NCBI RefSeq assembly: GCF_000367345.1
Contig: NZ_BARE01000013.1
Location: 1-64,000 of the forward strand
Source of the DNA: Sphingobium xenophagum NBRC 107872
GTDB lineage: Bacteria > Pseudomonadota > Alphaproteobacteria > Sphingomonadales > Sphingomonadaceae
Length of the DNA stretch: 64,000 nucleotides
Direction of reading: 5' to 3'
Every line of letters starts with the position of its first letter. Within the stretch, counting starts at the first letter, position 1. The position numbers were made by a program, and so were the translations under genes. This document shows, piece by piece, positions 37,639 through 47,739 of the stretch. The notes under the pieces are model-generated. The model was not told where the DNA came from. It saw only the letters and a list, made by a program, of their open reading frames with translations, and made no database searches.

Positions 37639-37922
37639 TCGATCACCTTGGGAACGGCAAAAAAGCCATGTTCGGCCTGGGGGGCATTGGCCAGCACAAG
37701 TTCGCGGACATTGCCGTCGGTCACGACATCCTCACGCAGGCGCTGAACATTGGGAATGACGGCGGTCATCGGCTCTATGCCGGTGACGTCCACCTCGCCC
37801 AATTGCTCCACCCAGCCAAGGATGTTGTTGAGTTCGGGCACCATCGCTTGCGCTTCGGCGTCAGTCACCGAAATGCGCGAAAGGCTGGCGATCTTTTTTA
37901 CGGTTTGAAGGTCTATCGACAT
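37635..37922 (-). CDS. gatC: Asp-tRNA(Asn)/Glu-tRNA(Gln) amidotransferase subunit C
   Basis: Small stabilising subunit of GatCAB, 95 residues. Typical features: [18 protein letters not shown] at the start, [21 protein letters not shown] in the middle, and LREDVVTDG near the end. The ATG at 37920-37922 gives the usual length; a longer upstream frame has no family match in its first 81 residues. First gene of the operon, divergent from the DUF3089 gene. Confidence 0.96.
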   Translation of the reverse strand: MSIDLQTVKKIASLSRISVTDAEAQAMVPELNNILGWVEQLGEVDVTGIEPMTAVIPNVQRLREDVVTDGNVRELVLANAPQAEHGFFAVPKVIE

Positions 37923-38062
37923 GGCTTCGCCGCTAGCACTCGGTTCAACCTGCTTCAAGGGGCGACCTGTCGACCATGGTTCATCTTGCGCAGGCGCAGC
38001 GCTTGCGCCAGACAGGCGGGGAGAAGGGCGGGCCAGGGTCCGCCCGACATCGGAGAGCAGTC

Positions 38063-39181
38063 GTGGCGCGCAAATTCCTCTATGTCTTCGCTGGCCTGAT
38101 TGTGTTGGTGATCGTGGGTAAGCTGGCTTATGGAATCTTGCAGCCCCAATTGATGCGTATTGCAATGGTCCCGCACGAAGCGTTTAGCGACCTTCAACCC
38201 CTGCCTGCCGACGCTTATGACAAGCAGGCGATGTGGATCGCCAGGCCCGACATCTTAAAGGATAATCCCGCGCTCTGGACGCCACAGGGGGTCAAGGATG
38301 CGCCTGTTCCGGAAAAGGCTGCGGTATTCTTCATCCACCCTACCAGCTACATCACCACCTTTAGCAACGCTCATTGGAACGCGCCGATTGGCGAGAAGGA
38401 AGCTGACGCAACCGCGCGCCGCTTCGTGACCGGCCAGGCCAGTGCGTTCAATGCGGCTGGCAATATCTGGGCGCCGCGCTATCGCCAGGCCAACTTTGGC
38501 GCCTTTCTGACCGACGGGCCGGAGGGGGACAAGGCGCTCGCTGTCGCCTATCGCGACGTGGCCCAGGCGTTCGCCGCTTTCCTGAAAGCCAATCCTACCG
38601 GGCCGCTGATACTGGCCGGGCATAGCCAGGGGTCGCGCCACCTGCTGCAATTGCTGCGCGAACAAGTCGCGGGCAAGCCGGTCGAAAAGCGGATCGCCGC
38701 GGTCTATGCCGTGGGCTGGCCGATTTCGGTCGAGGCAGACCTGCCCGCACTCGGCCTGCCTGCCTGCGCGCGCGCAGCGCAGGCACATTGCATCGTCAGT
38801 TGGCAAAGCTATGCCGAACCGGCCGATCCGTCAGCAGTGATCGAAACATTCGGCAAGAAAACCGGCTATACCGGCAAGCCGCGCAAGGGCACCCACATGC
38901 TCTGCACCAACCCCATCACCGGCGCGTTCAACGGCGCAGCGCCCGCCAGCGCCAATCGCGGCACGCTCGATAGCCGCGACGCAGGCAAGCCGCCGCGTCT
39001 CCTGTCAGGCATCGTGCCCGCCCGCTGCGACACCAGCGGCGTGCTGATGATCGGCGAACCGGTGGACATGGGCCCCTTCACCCTGCCCGGCAACAACTAC
39101 CATGTGTATGATTACAGCCTGTTCTGGGCCAATGTCCGCAACGACGCCCGGCAACGGCTGGCCGCATTCCTGAAGTCATGA
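38063..39181 (+). CDS. DUF3089 family alpha/beta hydrolase, membrane-anchored
   Basis: A 372-residue predicted hydrolase. An N-terminal membrane anchor ([20 protein letters not shown], about 4-23) precedes a DUF3089 domain with FFIHPTSYI and the nucleophile elbow [11 protein letters not shown]. The GTG at 38063 is preferred because GGAGAG lies five bases upstream; a longer in-frame start at 37976 has no such site. The active site would face the periplasm. Substrate unknown. Its stop overlaps the ruvX start (ATGA). Confidence 0.85.
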   Translation: MARKFLYVFAGLIVLVIVGKLAYGILQPQLMRIAMVPHEAFSDLQPLPADAYDKQAMWIARPDILKDNPALWTPQGVKDAPVPEKAAVFFIHPTSYITTFSNAHWNAPIGEKEADATARRFVTGQASAFNAAGNIWAPRYRQANFGAFLTDGPEGDKALAVAYRDVAQAFAAFLKANPTGPLILAGHSQGSRHLLQLLREQVAGKPVEKRIAAVYAVGWPISVEADLPALGLPACARAAQAHCIVSWQSYAEPADPSAVIETFGKKTGYTGKPRKGTHMLCTNPITGAFNGAAPASANRGTLDSRDAGKPPRLLSGIVPARCDTSGVLMIGEPVDMGPFTLPGNNYHVYDYSLFWANVRNDARQRLAAFLKS

Positions 39182-39648
39182 GCCTGCTGACCACGGATCG
39201 CGTCGCCTTTCGCGAATGCCTGCCCGAAGGCGGGCGACTGATCGGCATGGATGTCGGCACCAAGACGATCGGACTGGCGCTGTGCGACGATCGCTGGTCG
39301 ATCGCCAGCCCGGCCCACACGATCAATCGCGGCAAGTTCACCAAGGACAAGATCGCGATCGCCGCCTTCATCGCGCAGCAGCAGGTCAAGGGCATCGTCA
39401 TCGGCCTGCCGCTAAACCTGGACGGCACCGGCAGCCCGCGTAGCCAGTCCAGCCGGGCCTTTGCGCAAAATCTGACCGATCTGGGCCTGCCCATCCTGTT
39501 GTGGGACGAACGCTGGTCGACCCAGGCCGTCACCCGCACCCTGCTCGAAGCCGACGCCAGCCGTGCCCGGCGCGAGGTGCTGGTCGACAAGCTGGCGGCG
39601 AGTTACATCTTGCAGGGCGCGATTGATGGGCTGGTCGCGGGTCTTTAG
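39178..39648 (+). CDS. ruvX: Holliday junction resolvase-like protein RuvX/YqgF
   Basis: RNase H-fold nuclease implicated in pre-16S rRNA 5'-end processing. The 156 residues show the first catalytic Asp in [13 protein letters not shown], the glutamate/LPLNLDGT segment [10 protein letters not shown], and the conserved DERWSTQAV and [10 protein letters not shown] near the end. It is translationally coupled to the upstream DUF3089 gene (4-base overlap). Confidence 0.95.
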   Translation: MSLLTTDRVAFRECLPEGGRLIGMDVGTKTIGLALCDDRWSIASPAHTINRGKFTKDKIAIAAFIAQQQVKGIVIGLPLNLDGTGSPRSQSSRAFAQNLTDLGLPILLWDERWSTQAVTRTLLEADASRARREVLVDKLAASYILQGAIDGLVAGL

Positions 39649-39671
39649 GCCAGCGAATGCTCCATCCTCAA

Positions 39672-39761
39672 CGTCATCCTGAATTTATTTCAGGATCCAT
39701 CGTGCCCCAAAAGCCGCCGCTGGAGACGAGAAATGGATGCTGAAACAAGTTCAGCATGACG
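39672..39761. repeat. Inverted repeat of the CGTCATCCTGAA type
   Basis: CGTCATCCTGAATTTATTTC with AGGATCCAT at the left (39672-39700) pairs with ATGGATGCTGAAACAAGTTC with AGCATGACG at the right (ends 39761). It lies between converging genes in a 163-base gap that holds nothing else recognisable. Confidence 0.8.
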
Positions 39762-39811
39762 ATGATGGCGGGGGCGGAGTCATATATGATAGCCCCGCAT
39801 TTGATGCGCCC

Positions 39812-41362
39812 CTAATCCCCGTCCCGCCCATATACATCGGGCAGAAACTGCACCCCCTGCGCCGTGGGAACGGCGGTCAGATAAGTGAGATATACCGGCA
39901 CTGGCTGGGGCAGTGGCCGATGCTGTTCCGGCGCGCTGCCGTCCGCCACCGGCTGCTTGCCGAAGAACCAGCGGCCAAGGCGCTGCGCATCCTCCAGACG
40001 GACACAGCCATTGCTGAAATGGCGCGCAGGCTTGGCGAACAGGTCGCGCGAGGGCGTGTCGTGCAGGTAGATGCCAAGGTCGTTGGGGAACATGAATTTC
40101 ACCCGGCCCATGGCATTGTCGCCGCCCGGCAATTGCCGCACCCGCACTTCGCTGCGTCCCGCCGCGACCGACCCCCAGTCGACCGCGCTCTGGGCAAGAG
40201 GCGCGGGATTGGCGCTCCAGTCGGTCAATGCCTCATAATGCATGCCCTTGAGCGAGGCGCCTTTCAGGATTTTTGGCGCGACCCGGCTTTGCACCAGATC
40301 GGGCGGGATGTTCCAATAGGGGTTGAGCGTGGCGTAGCGGATCATGCCCGCCATCATCGGCGTCTGCGATTCCTTGGCGCCCGCCACGACCTTCATCGTG
40401 CCGTCGAGCGCGCCTTTGCTGTAATACCACAGGCGCGCCGATGCGGCATCCACCACGACATGCCGCACCCAGGGTCCGGGCAGCAGCCGGGCTCGCTCCA
40501 TATTGAGCGCCAACTGCCGGTCATAATAGGCCGGTCCCCGGTTGAGCGCGCTGATCGTCTGCCCGCCCGCTATGCCGTCCGCGGACAGGCCATGATCGCT
40601 CTGGAACGCGCGCACACGCGCTGTCAGTGCCCGGTCATAGGCGGCGCCCTGGGCCAGGCCGAGCCGATGGCGCAGCAGCGCAATTTCCGGCGTACTGCCG
40701 CCGGGGCGCAGCTTCACCCCTTCCGGCACCGTAACGCCCGGCAGGTCGCCCCAGCGCGCCCGGTAATCGGCGCGGGCCGTGCGCAGGCGCATATAGAAGG
40801 GACTCATCCAGCCAGCAGTCTGGATATAGTCGGTGAGCGACGGGGTCACAGCAGCGGCACGCAGCAGGTCCGATGGATCGGGATCGCGCGGTTCGACTTC
40901 CGGGTCCAAATAGCGCATGCCTATGCCGCGTGCGGGACGACGCATGTCTGCGACCAGCGCGGCAAAGGCTTTTGACAGCGCCAGATCGGCGCGGGCCAGT
41001 GCCTTGGGCGTGGGGCTGGCGTCCGCTTCCTCGATCAGGCGCTGGAGGCCGCGCGGATCATAGTCACGCGGGTCGAGGCCATCGACATCGACGCTGGCGA
41101 TCAGCGCCACCAATGCGTCCGCCTGCGGCCCGATCGCGTCCTTTTCCACCCAGAGCGGCCAATAGCCGCGCGGGCCATAGAAATCCTTGAGCTTGCCGCT
41201 CACGCCCGCGCGAATTTCGCTTGCGACGCTGGCTTTGGCTGCGTCCGCAGGCGCATCGGCGAGCTGGGCACGCGCGGACACAGGCGGCGTGACGGCGCAG
41301 GCCGCGATCAGCAGAGCGAGGGGAAAGGCGCGGGCGCGGCGGTGGTGCCGCGCCCGGTTCAT
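39812..41362 (-). CDS. L,D-transpeptidase (YcbB/LdtD-like) with peptidoglycan-binding domain
   Basis: Periplasmic cell-wall crosslinking enzyme that makes 3-3 bonds or links to proteins. The 516 residues include a signal peptide (about 1-31), a scaffold region, a peptidoglycan-binding domain 1 (LRHRLGLAQGAAYDRAL...ADGIAGGQTISALN) and the YkuD catalytic domain with HDTPSRDLFAKPARHFSNGC followed by VRL, where the last Cys is the nucleophile. The length fits the large LdtD group. The ATG at 41360-41362 is chosen for the signal peptide. It starts 8 bases after the small lipoprotein gene. Confidence 0.93.
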   Translation of the reverse strand: MNRARHHRRARAFPLALLIAACAVTPPVSARAQLADAPADAAKASVASEIRAGVSGKLKDFYGPRGYWPLWVEKDAIGPQADALVALIASVDVDGLDPRDYDPRGLQRLIEEADASPTPKALARADLALSKAFAALVADMRRPARGIGMRYLDPEVEPRDPDPSDLLRAAAVTPSLTDYIQTAGWMSPFYMRLRTARADYRARWGDLPGVTVPEGVKLRPGGSTPEIALLRHRLGLAQGAAYDRALTARVRAFQSDHGLSADGIAGGQTISALNRGPAYYDRQLALNMERARLLPGPWVRHVVVDAASARLWYYSKGALDGTMKVVAGAKESQTPMMAGMIRYATLNPYWNIPPDLVQSRVAPKILKGASLKGMHYEALTDWSANPAPLAQSAVDWGSVAAGRSEVRVRQLPGGDNAMGRVKFMFPNDLGIYLHDTPSRDLFAKPARHFSNGCVRLEDAQRLGRWFFGKQPVADGSAPEQHRPLPQPVPVYLTYLTAVPTAQGVQFLPDVYGRDGD

Positions 41363-41370
41363 CTTACGGA

Positions 41371-41625
41371 TCAGCCGCGTTCTCCGCGACGGGGCGGCGG
41401 CGGCGGGGGCGGCGGCGGGCAAGGCGGCCCCTGCACGGCATGATACATGCCGTCCGACGTGTAATAGCCATCGACATAGCCGTCGCCATCGCGATCGGCC
41501 GCAACCGTGCCGGCAATCGCGCCCGGCCCGACGGGCGGCGCAACGGTGACGGGCGGTTCATTCTTGGCGCAGGCGCTCAGCGCGAACAGCCCGGCGGCAG
41601 CCAAAGCCATATGGTTGATTTTCAT
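41371..41625 (-). CDS. Small lipoprotein with EF-hand-like loop and proline tail
   Basis: An 84-residue protein with a lipoprotein signal peptide (MKINHMALAAAGLFALSAC; lipobox LSAC, mature Cys19). It has a calcium-loop-like DRDGDGYVDGYY (about 51-62) and a C-terminal run PPCPPPPPPPPP ending in basic residues. AGGGAGAAG precedes the ATG at 41623-41625. It sits 8 bases upstream of the L,D-transpeptidase, so the two are probably cotranscribed, which suggests an envelope role. I do not recognise a named family. Confidence 0.75.
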   Translation of the reverse strand: MKINHMALAAAGLFALSACAKNEPPVTVAPPVGPGAIAGTVAADRDGDGYVDGYYTSDGMYHAVQGPPCPPPPPPPPPRRGERG

Positions 41626-41794
41626 ATCTTCTCCCTGGGCGCGATGGCGGGGATCGCCGGACGCCGCATTGACCTCTAGCCGCAGCAGGTGCGACGCGAG
41701 GGCAACGTGCGAACCGCGCAAAATAATCCATTACCGGAGCGAAATGACGGCGAACAGTGGCTTAACCACGATAATGTGACGAAATGGCCGACAA

Positions 41795-42673
41795 TCAGTC
41801 CTGCACCCAGTCGGCCGAGGCGATGCCCTGCGCATAGAGCAGCACCGACAGGTCGCCATGGACGATTTCCGCAGCGGCCGCCGCGCGGGTCTTGGGCTTG
41901 GCATGATAGGCGACGCCCAGCCCAGCCCCCTCGATCATCGGAATATCATTGGCACCATCGCCCACAGCCAGCGTCAGCGCGCGATCCATGCCGCCAGCGA
42001 TCATGGCTTCCAGTTCCGCCCGTTTGCGCGCGGCATCGACGATCGGGCGGGTGACAGTGCCCAGAAGCGCGCCGTCGGCAATCTCCAGCACATTGGCGAC
42101 AGCAGCATCGAAGCCGATTTCCTCAGCCACTGGTCCGGTGAAACGGGTGAAGCCGCCCGACACCAGCAGGGCTTTGGCACCCCGCGCCTTCATCGTGCGA
42201 ACCAGTGCCCTGGCGCCGGGCATGATTGTTACCCGTTCGGCGCGGCAGCGGTCGATGGCGCTGTCCTCCAGCCCTTTGAGCAGCGCGACCCGCTCGTCCA
42301 GCGCGCCTTCAAAGTCCAGTTCGCCGCGCATCGCCCGTTCGGTGATCTCGGCGATCTGCGGCTTGATCCCGGCATAGTCGGCCAGCTCGTCGATACATTC
42401 GACCGTGATCATGGTCGAATCCATGTCGGCGATGATCAGCTTTTTTTCGCGGGTGGCGGCGGGTTGGACGATCACGTCGATGCCCTGCCCCAGATCGGCA
42501 AGCGCGGCACGGGCTCCGACCGGGTCGGCGGCGAAAAGGATGTCGGCGGCTTTGCCCGCGTCCAGCCAGATCATATCGCCCGGCCTGCATCCCGCCTGGG
42601 CGAGTCTGTCCGCCCCTTGCGCAATATCCCCCTGCCCCATCGAGGCGCTTGCCACTAAGGTCGCGACGAACAT
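41795..42673 (-). CDS. serB: Phosphoserine phosphatase SerB
   Basis: Last step of serine synthesis, a HAD-superfamily phosphatase. The 292 residues have an ACT-like N-terminal part (about 1-75) and the HAD core with the nucleophile motif IADMDSTMI, the [11 protein letters not shown] loop and the Mg-binding [12 protein letters not shown] good CAGGAG lies six bases before the ATG at 42671-42673. That start shares two bases with the ATG of the divergent miaA (the CATG at 42671-42674), so serB's ribosome-binding site lies inside miaA's coding sequence. Confidence 0.95.
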   Translation of the reverse strand: MFVATLVASASMGQGDIAQGADRLAQAGCRPGDMIWLDAGKAADILFAADPVGARAALADLGQGIDVIVQPAATREKKLIIADMDSTMITVECIDELADYAGIKPQIAEITERAMRGELDFEGALDERVALLKGLEDSAIDRCRAERVTIMPGARALVRTMKARGAKALLVSGGFTRFTGPVAEEIGFDAAVANVLEIADGALLGTVTRPIVDAARKRAELEAMIAGGMDRALTLAVGDGANDIPMIEGAGLGVAYHAKPKTRAAAAAEIVHGDLSVLLYAQGIASADWVQD

Positions 42674-43616
42674 GCACACTCCTGAACCACAAGAGGGCGA
42701 ATCCCGCCCACGGGTCGCGCTTATTGCCGGGCCGACCGCCAGCGGCAAGAGCGCGCTTGCCATTGCGCTGGCCAAAGCCGCCAATGGCATCGTCATCAAT
42801 GCCGATGCCAGCCAGGTCTATGCCGATCTGGCGATCCTGTCCGCCCGGCCTTCGCCAGAGGAAATGGGCGACGTGCCGCACAAGCTGTTCGGCCATATCG
42901 ACGGGGCGGAGGCCTGCACCGCACCGCGCTGGGCGGCGGAGGCCAAGGCAGAGATTGCTGCCGTCCATGGCGCCGGACGTCTGCCCGTGCTGGTCGGCGG
43001 GACCGGCCTTTATATCCGCACGCTGCTGGACGGGATTGCCCCGGTGCCGGAAATCGACCCGGAGATTCGCGCGACTGTGCGGGCGCTACCGGTCGCTGAT
43101 GCCCATGCGGCATTGCGCGTCGAAGATCCCGAAGCCGCCGCCCGGCTGGCCCCTGCCGACATGACGCGGGTGGCGCGGGCGCTGGAGGTCGTGCGATCGA
43201 CCGGCAAGCCGCTCAAAGCCTGGCAGCAGCATAAAAGCGGCGGCATTGGCGACGCCATCACCCTGACCCCGATGATCCTGCTGCCACCGCGCGAGTGGCT
43301 GATGGAGCGGTGCGACCGGCGGTTCGGGCAGATGATGGAACAGGGCGCAGTGGCGGAGGTGGAGGCGCTGCTGGCGCGCAACCTGCACCCCGACCTGCCG
43401 GTGATGCGGGCGATCGGCGTGCCGGAAATCCGCGGCTGGATCAAAGGCGACACTGAGCTGGACATAGCAATTGAAAAAGGTCGGCTGGCGACGCGGCAAT
43501 ATGCCAAGCGGCAATATACCTGGTTTTCGAACCAGCCGCCGCCAGGCTGGACGCGCGAAAGGCGGCATATTGATGATAAAATTATCGGCGAATTAGCAAT
43601 TAAATTACAACAATAG
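42672..43616 (+). CDS. miaA: tRNA dimethylallyltransferase MiaA
   Basis: Prenylates A37 in tRNAs that read UNN codons. The 314 residues begin [20 protein letters not shown]. The P-loop is [11 protein letters not shown], followed by [12 protein letters not shown], the catalytic-region [13 protein letters not shown], and [15 protein letters not shown] near the C terminus. The start is the first ATG, with a weak AAGG 11-14 bases upstream that lies inside serB on the other strand. The last 60 bases are unusually A/T-rich. Confidence 0.95.
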   Translation: MHTPEPQEGESRPRVALIAGPTASGKSALAIALAKAANGIVINADASQVYADLAILSARPSPEEMGDVPHKLFGHIDGAEACTAPRWAAEAKAEIAAVHGAGRLPVLVGGTGLYIRTLLDGIAPVPEIDPEIRATVRALPVADAHAALRVEDPEAAARLAPADMTRVARALEVVRSTGKPLKAWQQHKSGGIGDAITLTPMILLPPREWLMERCDRRFGQMMEQGAVAEVEALLARNLHPDLPVMRAIGVPEIRGWIKGDTELDIAIEKGRLATRQYAKRQYTWFSNQPPPGWTRERRHIDDKIIGELAIKLQQ

Positions 43617-43619
43617 TAT

Positions 43620-43648
43620 TTGACACGTCATTTTGTGTCAGATAGTGG
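43620..43648 (+). promoter_or_regulatory. Putative ilvB promoter with operator-like palindrome
   Basis: TTGACA (43620-43625) is followed 17 bases later by TAGTGG. The inverted repeat TGACAC-N8-GTGTCA (43621-43640) overlaps the -35 box and could bind a dimeric regulator. No leader peptide with Val/Ile/Leu codon runs is visible here, unlike before leuA. Confidence 0.4.
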
Positions 43649-43716
43649 CGGCTACCTTGCCATTTCGCGTCGCTTGACGCAAAGGGCCCGGCTTGAACAA
43701 TGCGAAGGAATCTATC

Positions 43717-45468
43717 GTGGCCGAAAAGAGCGGCGCGGACATTTTGGTCGAATGCCTGCTGGATCTGGGTGTCGAAGTCGTGTTCGGCTATCCGGGCGGC
43801 GCAGTGCTGCCCATCTACGACGCACTCTTCAATCATCCCACGATCAAGCATGTGCTGGTCCGCCACGAACAGGGCGCGACCCATATGGCGGAGGGCTATG
43901 CCCGGTCGACCGGCAAGCCCGGCGTCGTCCTGGTCACGTCCGGCCCCGGCGCGACCAATGCCGTCACCGGCATCACCGACGCGCTGATGGATTCGATCCC
44001 CATGGTCGTCATCACCGGCCAGGTTCCAACCCAGCTGATCGGTACCGACGCTTTTCAGGAAGCGGATACGGTCGGCATCACGCGCCACTGCACCAAGCAT
44101 AATTATCTGGTGAAAGACCCGGCCAAACTGGCGGGCGTCATTCATGAGGCGTTTCATATCGCCACGACTGGCCGCCCCGGCCCCGTCGTCATCGACATTC
44201 CCAAAAATGTCCAGATCGCCACCGCGCCCTACAAGCGTCCGGCGCCGGTCGCCCATGCGAGCTATCATCCGCAGACCAAGGCGGACGCCGCCGGGATCGA
44301 CGTTGCGGTCGAGATGCTGGCCGCGGCGGAACGGCCGGTTTTCTATACGGGCGGCGGCGTCATCAACAGCGGGCCGGAAGCATCCACCCTGTTGCGCGAA
44401 CTTGCAGCCCTGACCGGCGCGCCCGTCACGTCGACGCTGATGGGCCTGGGCGCCTATCCCGCGACCGGCCCGCAATGGCTGGGCATGCTGGGGATGCACG
44501 GCACCTACGAAGCCAATTTCGCGATGAACAAGGCGGACCTCATCATCTGCGTCGGCGCACGTTTCGACGACCGGGTTACCGGCCGTCTGGACGCTTTCGC
44601 GCCCAACAGTCGCAAGGTCCATATCGACATCGACCGCAGCAGCATCAACAAGATCGTCGATGTCGACGTCGCCATAGTCGCCGATGTCGGCAGCGCGATG
44701 GCGGACATGGTGGCGCTGTGGAAGGCGCGCGGTCATGAAGCCGCCGACCTGTCGGCCTGGTGGGCGCAGATTGAAGGCTGGCGTGCGAAAAAATCGCTCG
44801 GCTATGCCGAAGACGGCGCCGAAATCATGCCCCAGCGCGCGATCGCCGACCTGTACTCGGCCTGCACCGCGACCGGCAAGGACGTCATCATCACCACCGA
44901 AGTCGGCCAGCACCAGATGTGGGCGGCGCAGCATTTCGGCTTCGATGCGCCCAACAAATGGCTGACCTCCGGGGGCCTTGGCACGATGGGCTATGGTTTC
45001 CCGGCCGCCATCGGCGCGCAGATGGGCAATCCCGACAGCCTGGTCATCTGCGTCGCGGGCGATGCATCGATCCAGATGAACATTCAGGAAATGGGCACCG
45101 CCAGCCAGTATCGCCTGCCGGTCAAGATTTTCATCCTGAACAATGAATATATGGGCATGGTCCGCCAGTGGCAGGAACTGACCTATCAGAGCCGCTATTC
45201 CAACAGCTATTCCGACAGCCTGCCCGATTTCGTGAAGCTGGCCGAAGCCTATGGCTGGACCGGCATTCGTATCGAGGGGCCGGACGATCTGGAAAGCGGC
45301 ATCCGCGCCATGATCGACACGCCCGGCCCGGTGATCGTCGACTGCCGCGTGGCCAAATTGTCCAACTGTTTCCCGATGATCCCGTCGGGTGCGGCGCATA
45401 CCGACATGCTGCTCGACCCCAGCCAGGTGAAGGGCAGCATGACGGACGAAGCCAAGGCGCTGGTATGA
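43717..45468 (+). CDS. ilvB: Acetolactate synthase large (catalytic) subunit
   Basis: TPP- and FAD-dependent enzyme that condenses two pyruvates, or pyruvate with 2-oxobutyrate, the first step of valine and isoleucine synthesis. Product of 583 residues, starting VAEKSGADILVECLLDLG. It has the cofactor/substrate glutamate region FGYPGGAVLPIYDAL, RHEQGATHMAEGYAR, and the TPP motif GDASIQMNIQEMGTASQYRL with NN following. The GTG at 43717 has AAGGAA six bases upstream; a TTG at 43693 would add eight residues and has AAAGGG upstream, so either is possible. First gene of ilvB-x-ilvN-(ilvC). Confidence 0.97.
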   Translation: MAEKSGADILVECLLDLGVEVVFGYPGGAVLPIYDALFNHPTIKHVLVRHEQGATHMAEGYARSTGKPGVVLVTSGPGATNAVTGITDALMDSIPMVVITGQVPTQLIGTDAFQEADTVGITRHCTKHNYLVKDPAKLAGVIHEAFHIATTGRPGPVVIDIPKNVQIATAPYKRPAPVAHASYHPQTKADAAGIDVAVEMLAAAERPVFYTGGGVINSGPEASTLLRELAALTGAPVTSTLMGLGAYPATGPQWLGMLGMHGTYEANFAMNKADLIICVGARFDDRVTGRLDAFAPNSRKVHIDIDRSSINKIVDVDVAIVADVGSAMADMVALWKARGHEAADLSAWWAQIEGWRAKKSLGYAEDGAEIMPQRAIADLYSACTATGKDVIITTEVGQHQMWAAQHFGFDAPNKWLTSGGLGTMGYGFPAAIGAQMGNPDSLVICVAGDASIQMNIQEMGTASQYRLPVKIFILNNEYMGMVRQWQELTYQSRYSNSYSDSLPDFVKLAEAYGWTGIRIEGPDDLESGIRAMIDTPGPVIVDCRVAKLSNCFPMIPSGAAHTDMLLDPSQVKGSMTDEAKALV

Positions 45469-45478
45469 GGATGACGGT

Positions 45479-45838
45479 GTGACGCAGCATCTGAAACTGC
45501 GCATTCACGTCACGGAACCATGGGATTTCGAGCGGAACGTGGGCAGCGCCGAGCTGACCGGCTGGACCATCGACCATGCCGACCCGGACAATGACGAATG
45601 GGAAGTGCATCTGGACCAGGGGTTCGACCATCATGAGCGCCATATCGGCACGCTGCTGATCGGCCCGCGCTATGTGGGCGAGCATCTGAGCCGGATGTTC
45701 GATGCGGTTACGGGCTTTCCCGTCCGCCTCGCCCACCGGCAGGATGGCGGCTGGCACTATGCCTTTACGGCGATGATTTCGCAGCGACCCGACAAGGCGG
45801 ACGGGGACGCTGAGCAGGAAAACGGGACAAGCATCTGA
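45479..45838 (+). CDS. Unknown small protein encoded between ilvB and ilvN
   Basis: A 119-residue soluble protein starting at GTG 45479 (TQHLKLRIHVTEPWDFERN), with GAGGA upstream. It contains the striking EWEVHLDQGFDHHERHIGTLL with clustered acidic and His residues, then IGPRYVGEHLSRMF and a C-terminal polar tail. There is no signal peptide or membrane segment. It begins 10 bases after ilvB and its TGA overlaps the ilvN ATG, so it is translated with both subunits. I do not recognise a family. The location suggests a role with acetolactate synthase, which is inference only. Confidence 0.75.
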   Translation: MTQHLKLRIHVTEPWDFERNVGSAELTGWTIDHADPDNDEWEVHLDQGFDHHERHIGTLLIGPRYVGEHLSRMFDAVTGFPVRLAHRQDGGWHYAFTAMISQRPDKADGDAEQENGTSI

Positions 45839-46353
45839 TGCATATTCAGGAAGAATTGAGCCAGCGACACGTCCTGTCGCTGACCGTCTCGAACGAGGCC
45901 GGCATATTGGCGCGCATCGCGGGCCTGTTCACCGCGCGCGGCTATAATATCGACAGCCTGACCGTGGCCGACATCACCCCGGATCATGGCGTAAGCCGCA
46001 TCACCATCGTCACCAATGGCCCGCCCAAGGTGATCGACCAGATCATCGCCCAGCTCGACCGGCTGGTCCCGGTGCATAAGGTGACGGACCTGACTGAAAG
46101 CGGCCCCTTCGTCGAGCGCGAACTGGCGCTGGTCAAGGTGTCGGGCACAGGCGAGGACCGGATCGAGGCGCTGCGCCTGGCGGACGTGTTCCGCGCCAAG
46201 GTGGTCGACACGACGATCGAAAGCTTCATTTTCGAAATCACCGGCACGACCGACAAGGTGGACAATTTCGTCGGCCTGATGCGCCAGATCGGCCTGGTCG
46301 AGGTTGGCCGCACCGGCGTCGTCGGCCTGATCCGGGGGAAAGAAGCGATTTAA
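45838..46353 (+). CDS. ilvN: Acetolactate synthase small (regulatory) subunit
   Basis: Confers feedback inhibition by valine on the large subunit. The 171 residues begin MHIQEELSQRHVLSLTVSNE and comprise an N-terminal ACT domain (NEAGILARIAGLFTARGYNI, about 18-90) and the C-terminal ALS_ss_C domain. This long form (not the ~95-residue IlvN of enterics) is also called ilvH in databases. Its ATG overlaps the preceding stop (TGATG). Confidence 0.96.
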   Translation: MHIQEELSQRHVLSLTVSNEAGILARIAGLFTARGYNIDSLTVADITPDHGVSRITIVTNGPPKVIDQIIAQLDRLVPVHKVTDLTESGPFVERELALVKVSGTGEDRIEALRLADVFRAKVVDTTIESFIFEITGTTDKVDNFVGLMRQIGLVEVGRTGVVGLIRGKEAI

Positions 46354-46390
46354 CCTGAATTCTCCTTTCCCCGGCGGGGAGAGGAAGCGA

Positions 46391-46438
46391 GACCAGGCAG
46401 TCGATTGAGAGCACATGACTCTGATCGACTGCCTGGTC
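46391..46438. repeat. 15-base perfect inverted repeat between ilvN and ilvC
   Basis: GACCAGGCAGTCGAT (46391-46405) and ATCGACTGCCTGGTC (46424-46438) are exact complements separated by 18 bases. Outside them lie a left CCTTTCCCCGGCGGGGAGAGG and a right CCTCTCCCCTGAAGGGGCGAGG. The whole 46354-46572 gap appears to be one compound repeat element, with no promoter I can identify. Confidence 0.8.
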
Positions 46439-46458
46439 GCAGCTGGAGAGAGGGCTGA

Positions 46459-47592
<1,134 letters not shown>

Positions 47593-47595
47593 ACC

Positions 47596-47625
47596 AAATC
47601 CTCCCCTGCAAGGGGAGGATTTTTG
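47596..47625 (+). terminator. Rho-independent terminator after ilvC
   Basis: ATCCTCCCCT (47598-47607) pairs with AGGGGAGGAT (47611-47620) around a GCA loop, with TTTTT following. It begins four bases after the ilvC stop. Confidence 0.93.
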
Positions 47626-47739
47626 ATCTCGTGACAGCGCCAGAAGGGGGAACGATCCGTTTCTGGTTACGGCTCTGGAACTTGTCGGGGGCGCTGCCTA
47701 TTGTGGTAGCGCCCCTTGATCGTTGTGGAGAGTTTTCCC

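Noticed and set aside
43600..45504. 634-codon minus-strand frame opposite ilvB
   Set aside because: Entirely antisense to a conserved enzyme gene; low-complexity Arg/Gly/Asp composition.
46391..46438. Val/Ile attenuator for ilvC
   Set aside because: The stem is strong but there is no leader frame with branched-chain codons and no T tract after it.
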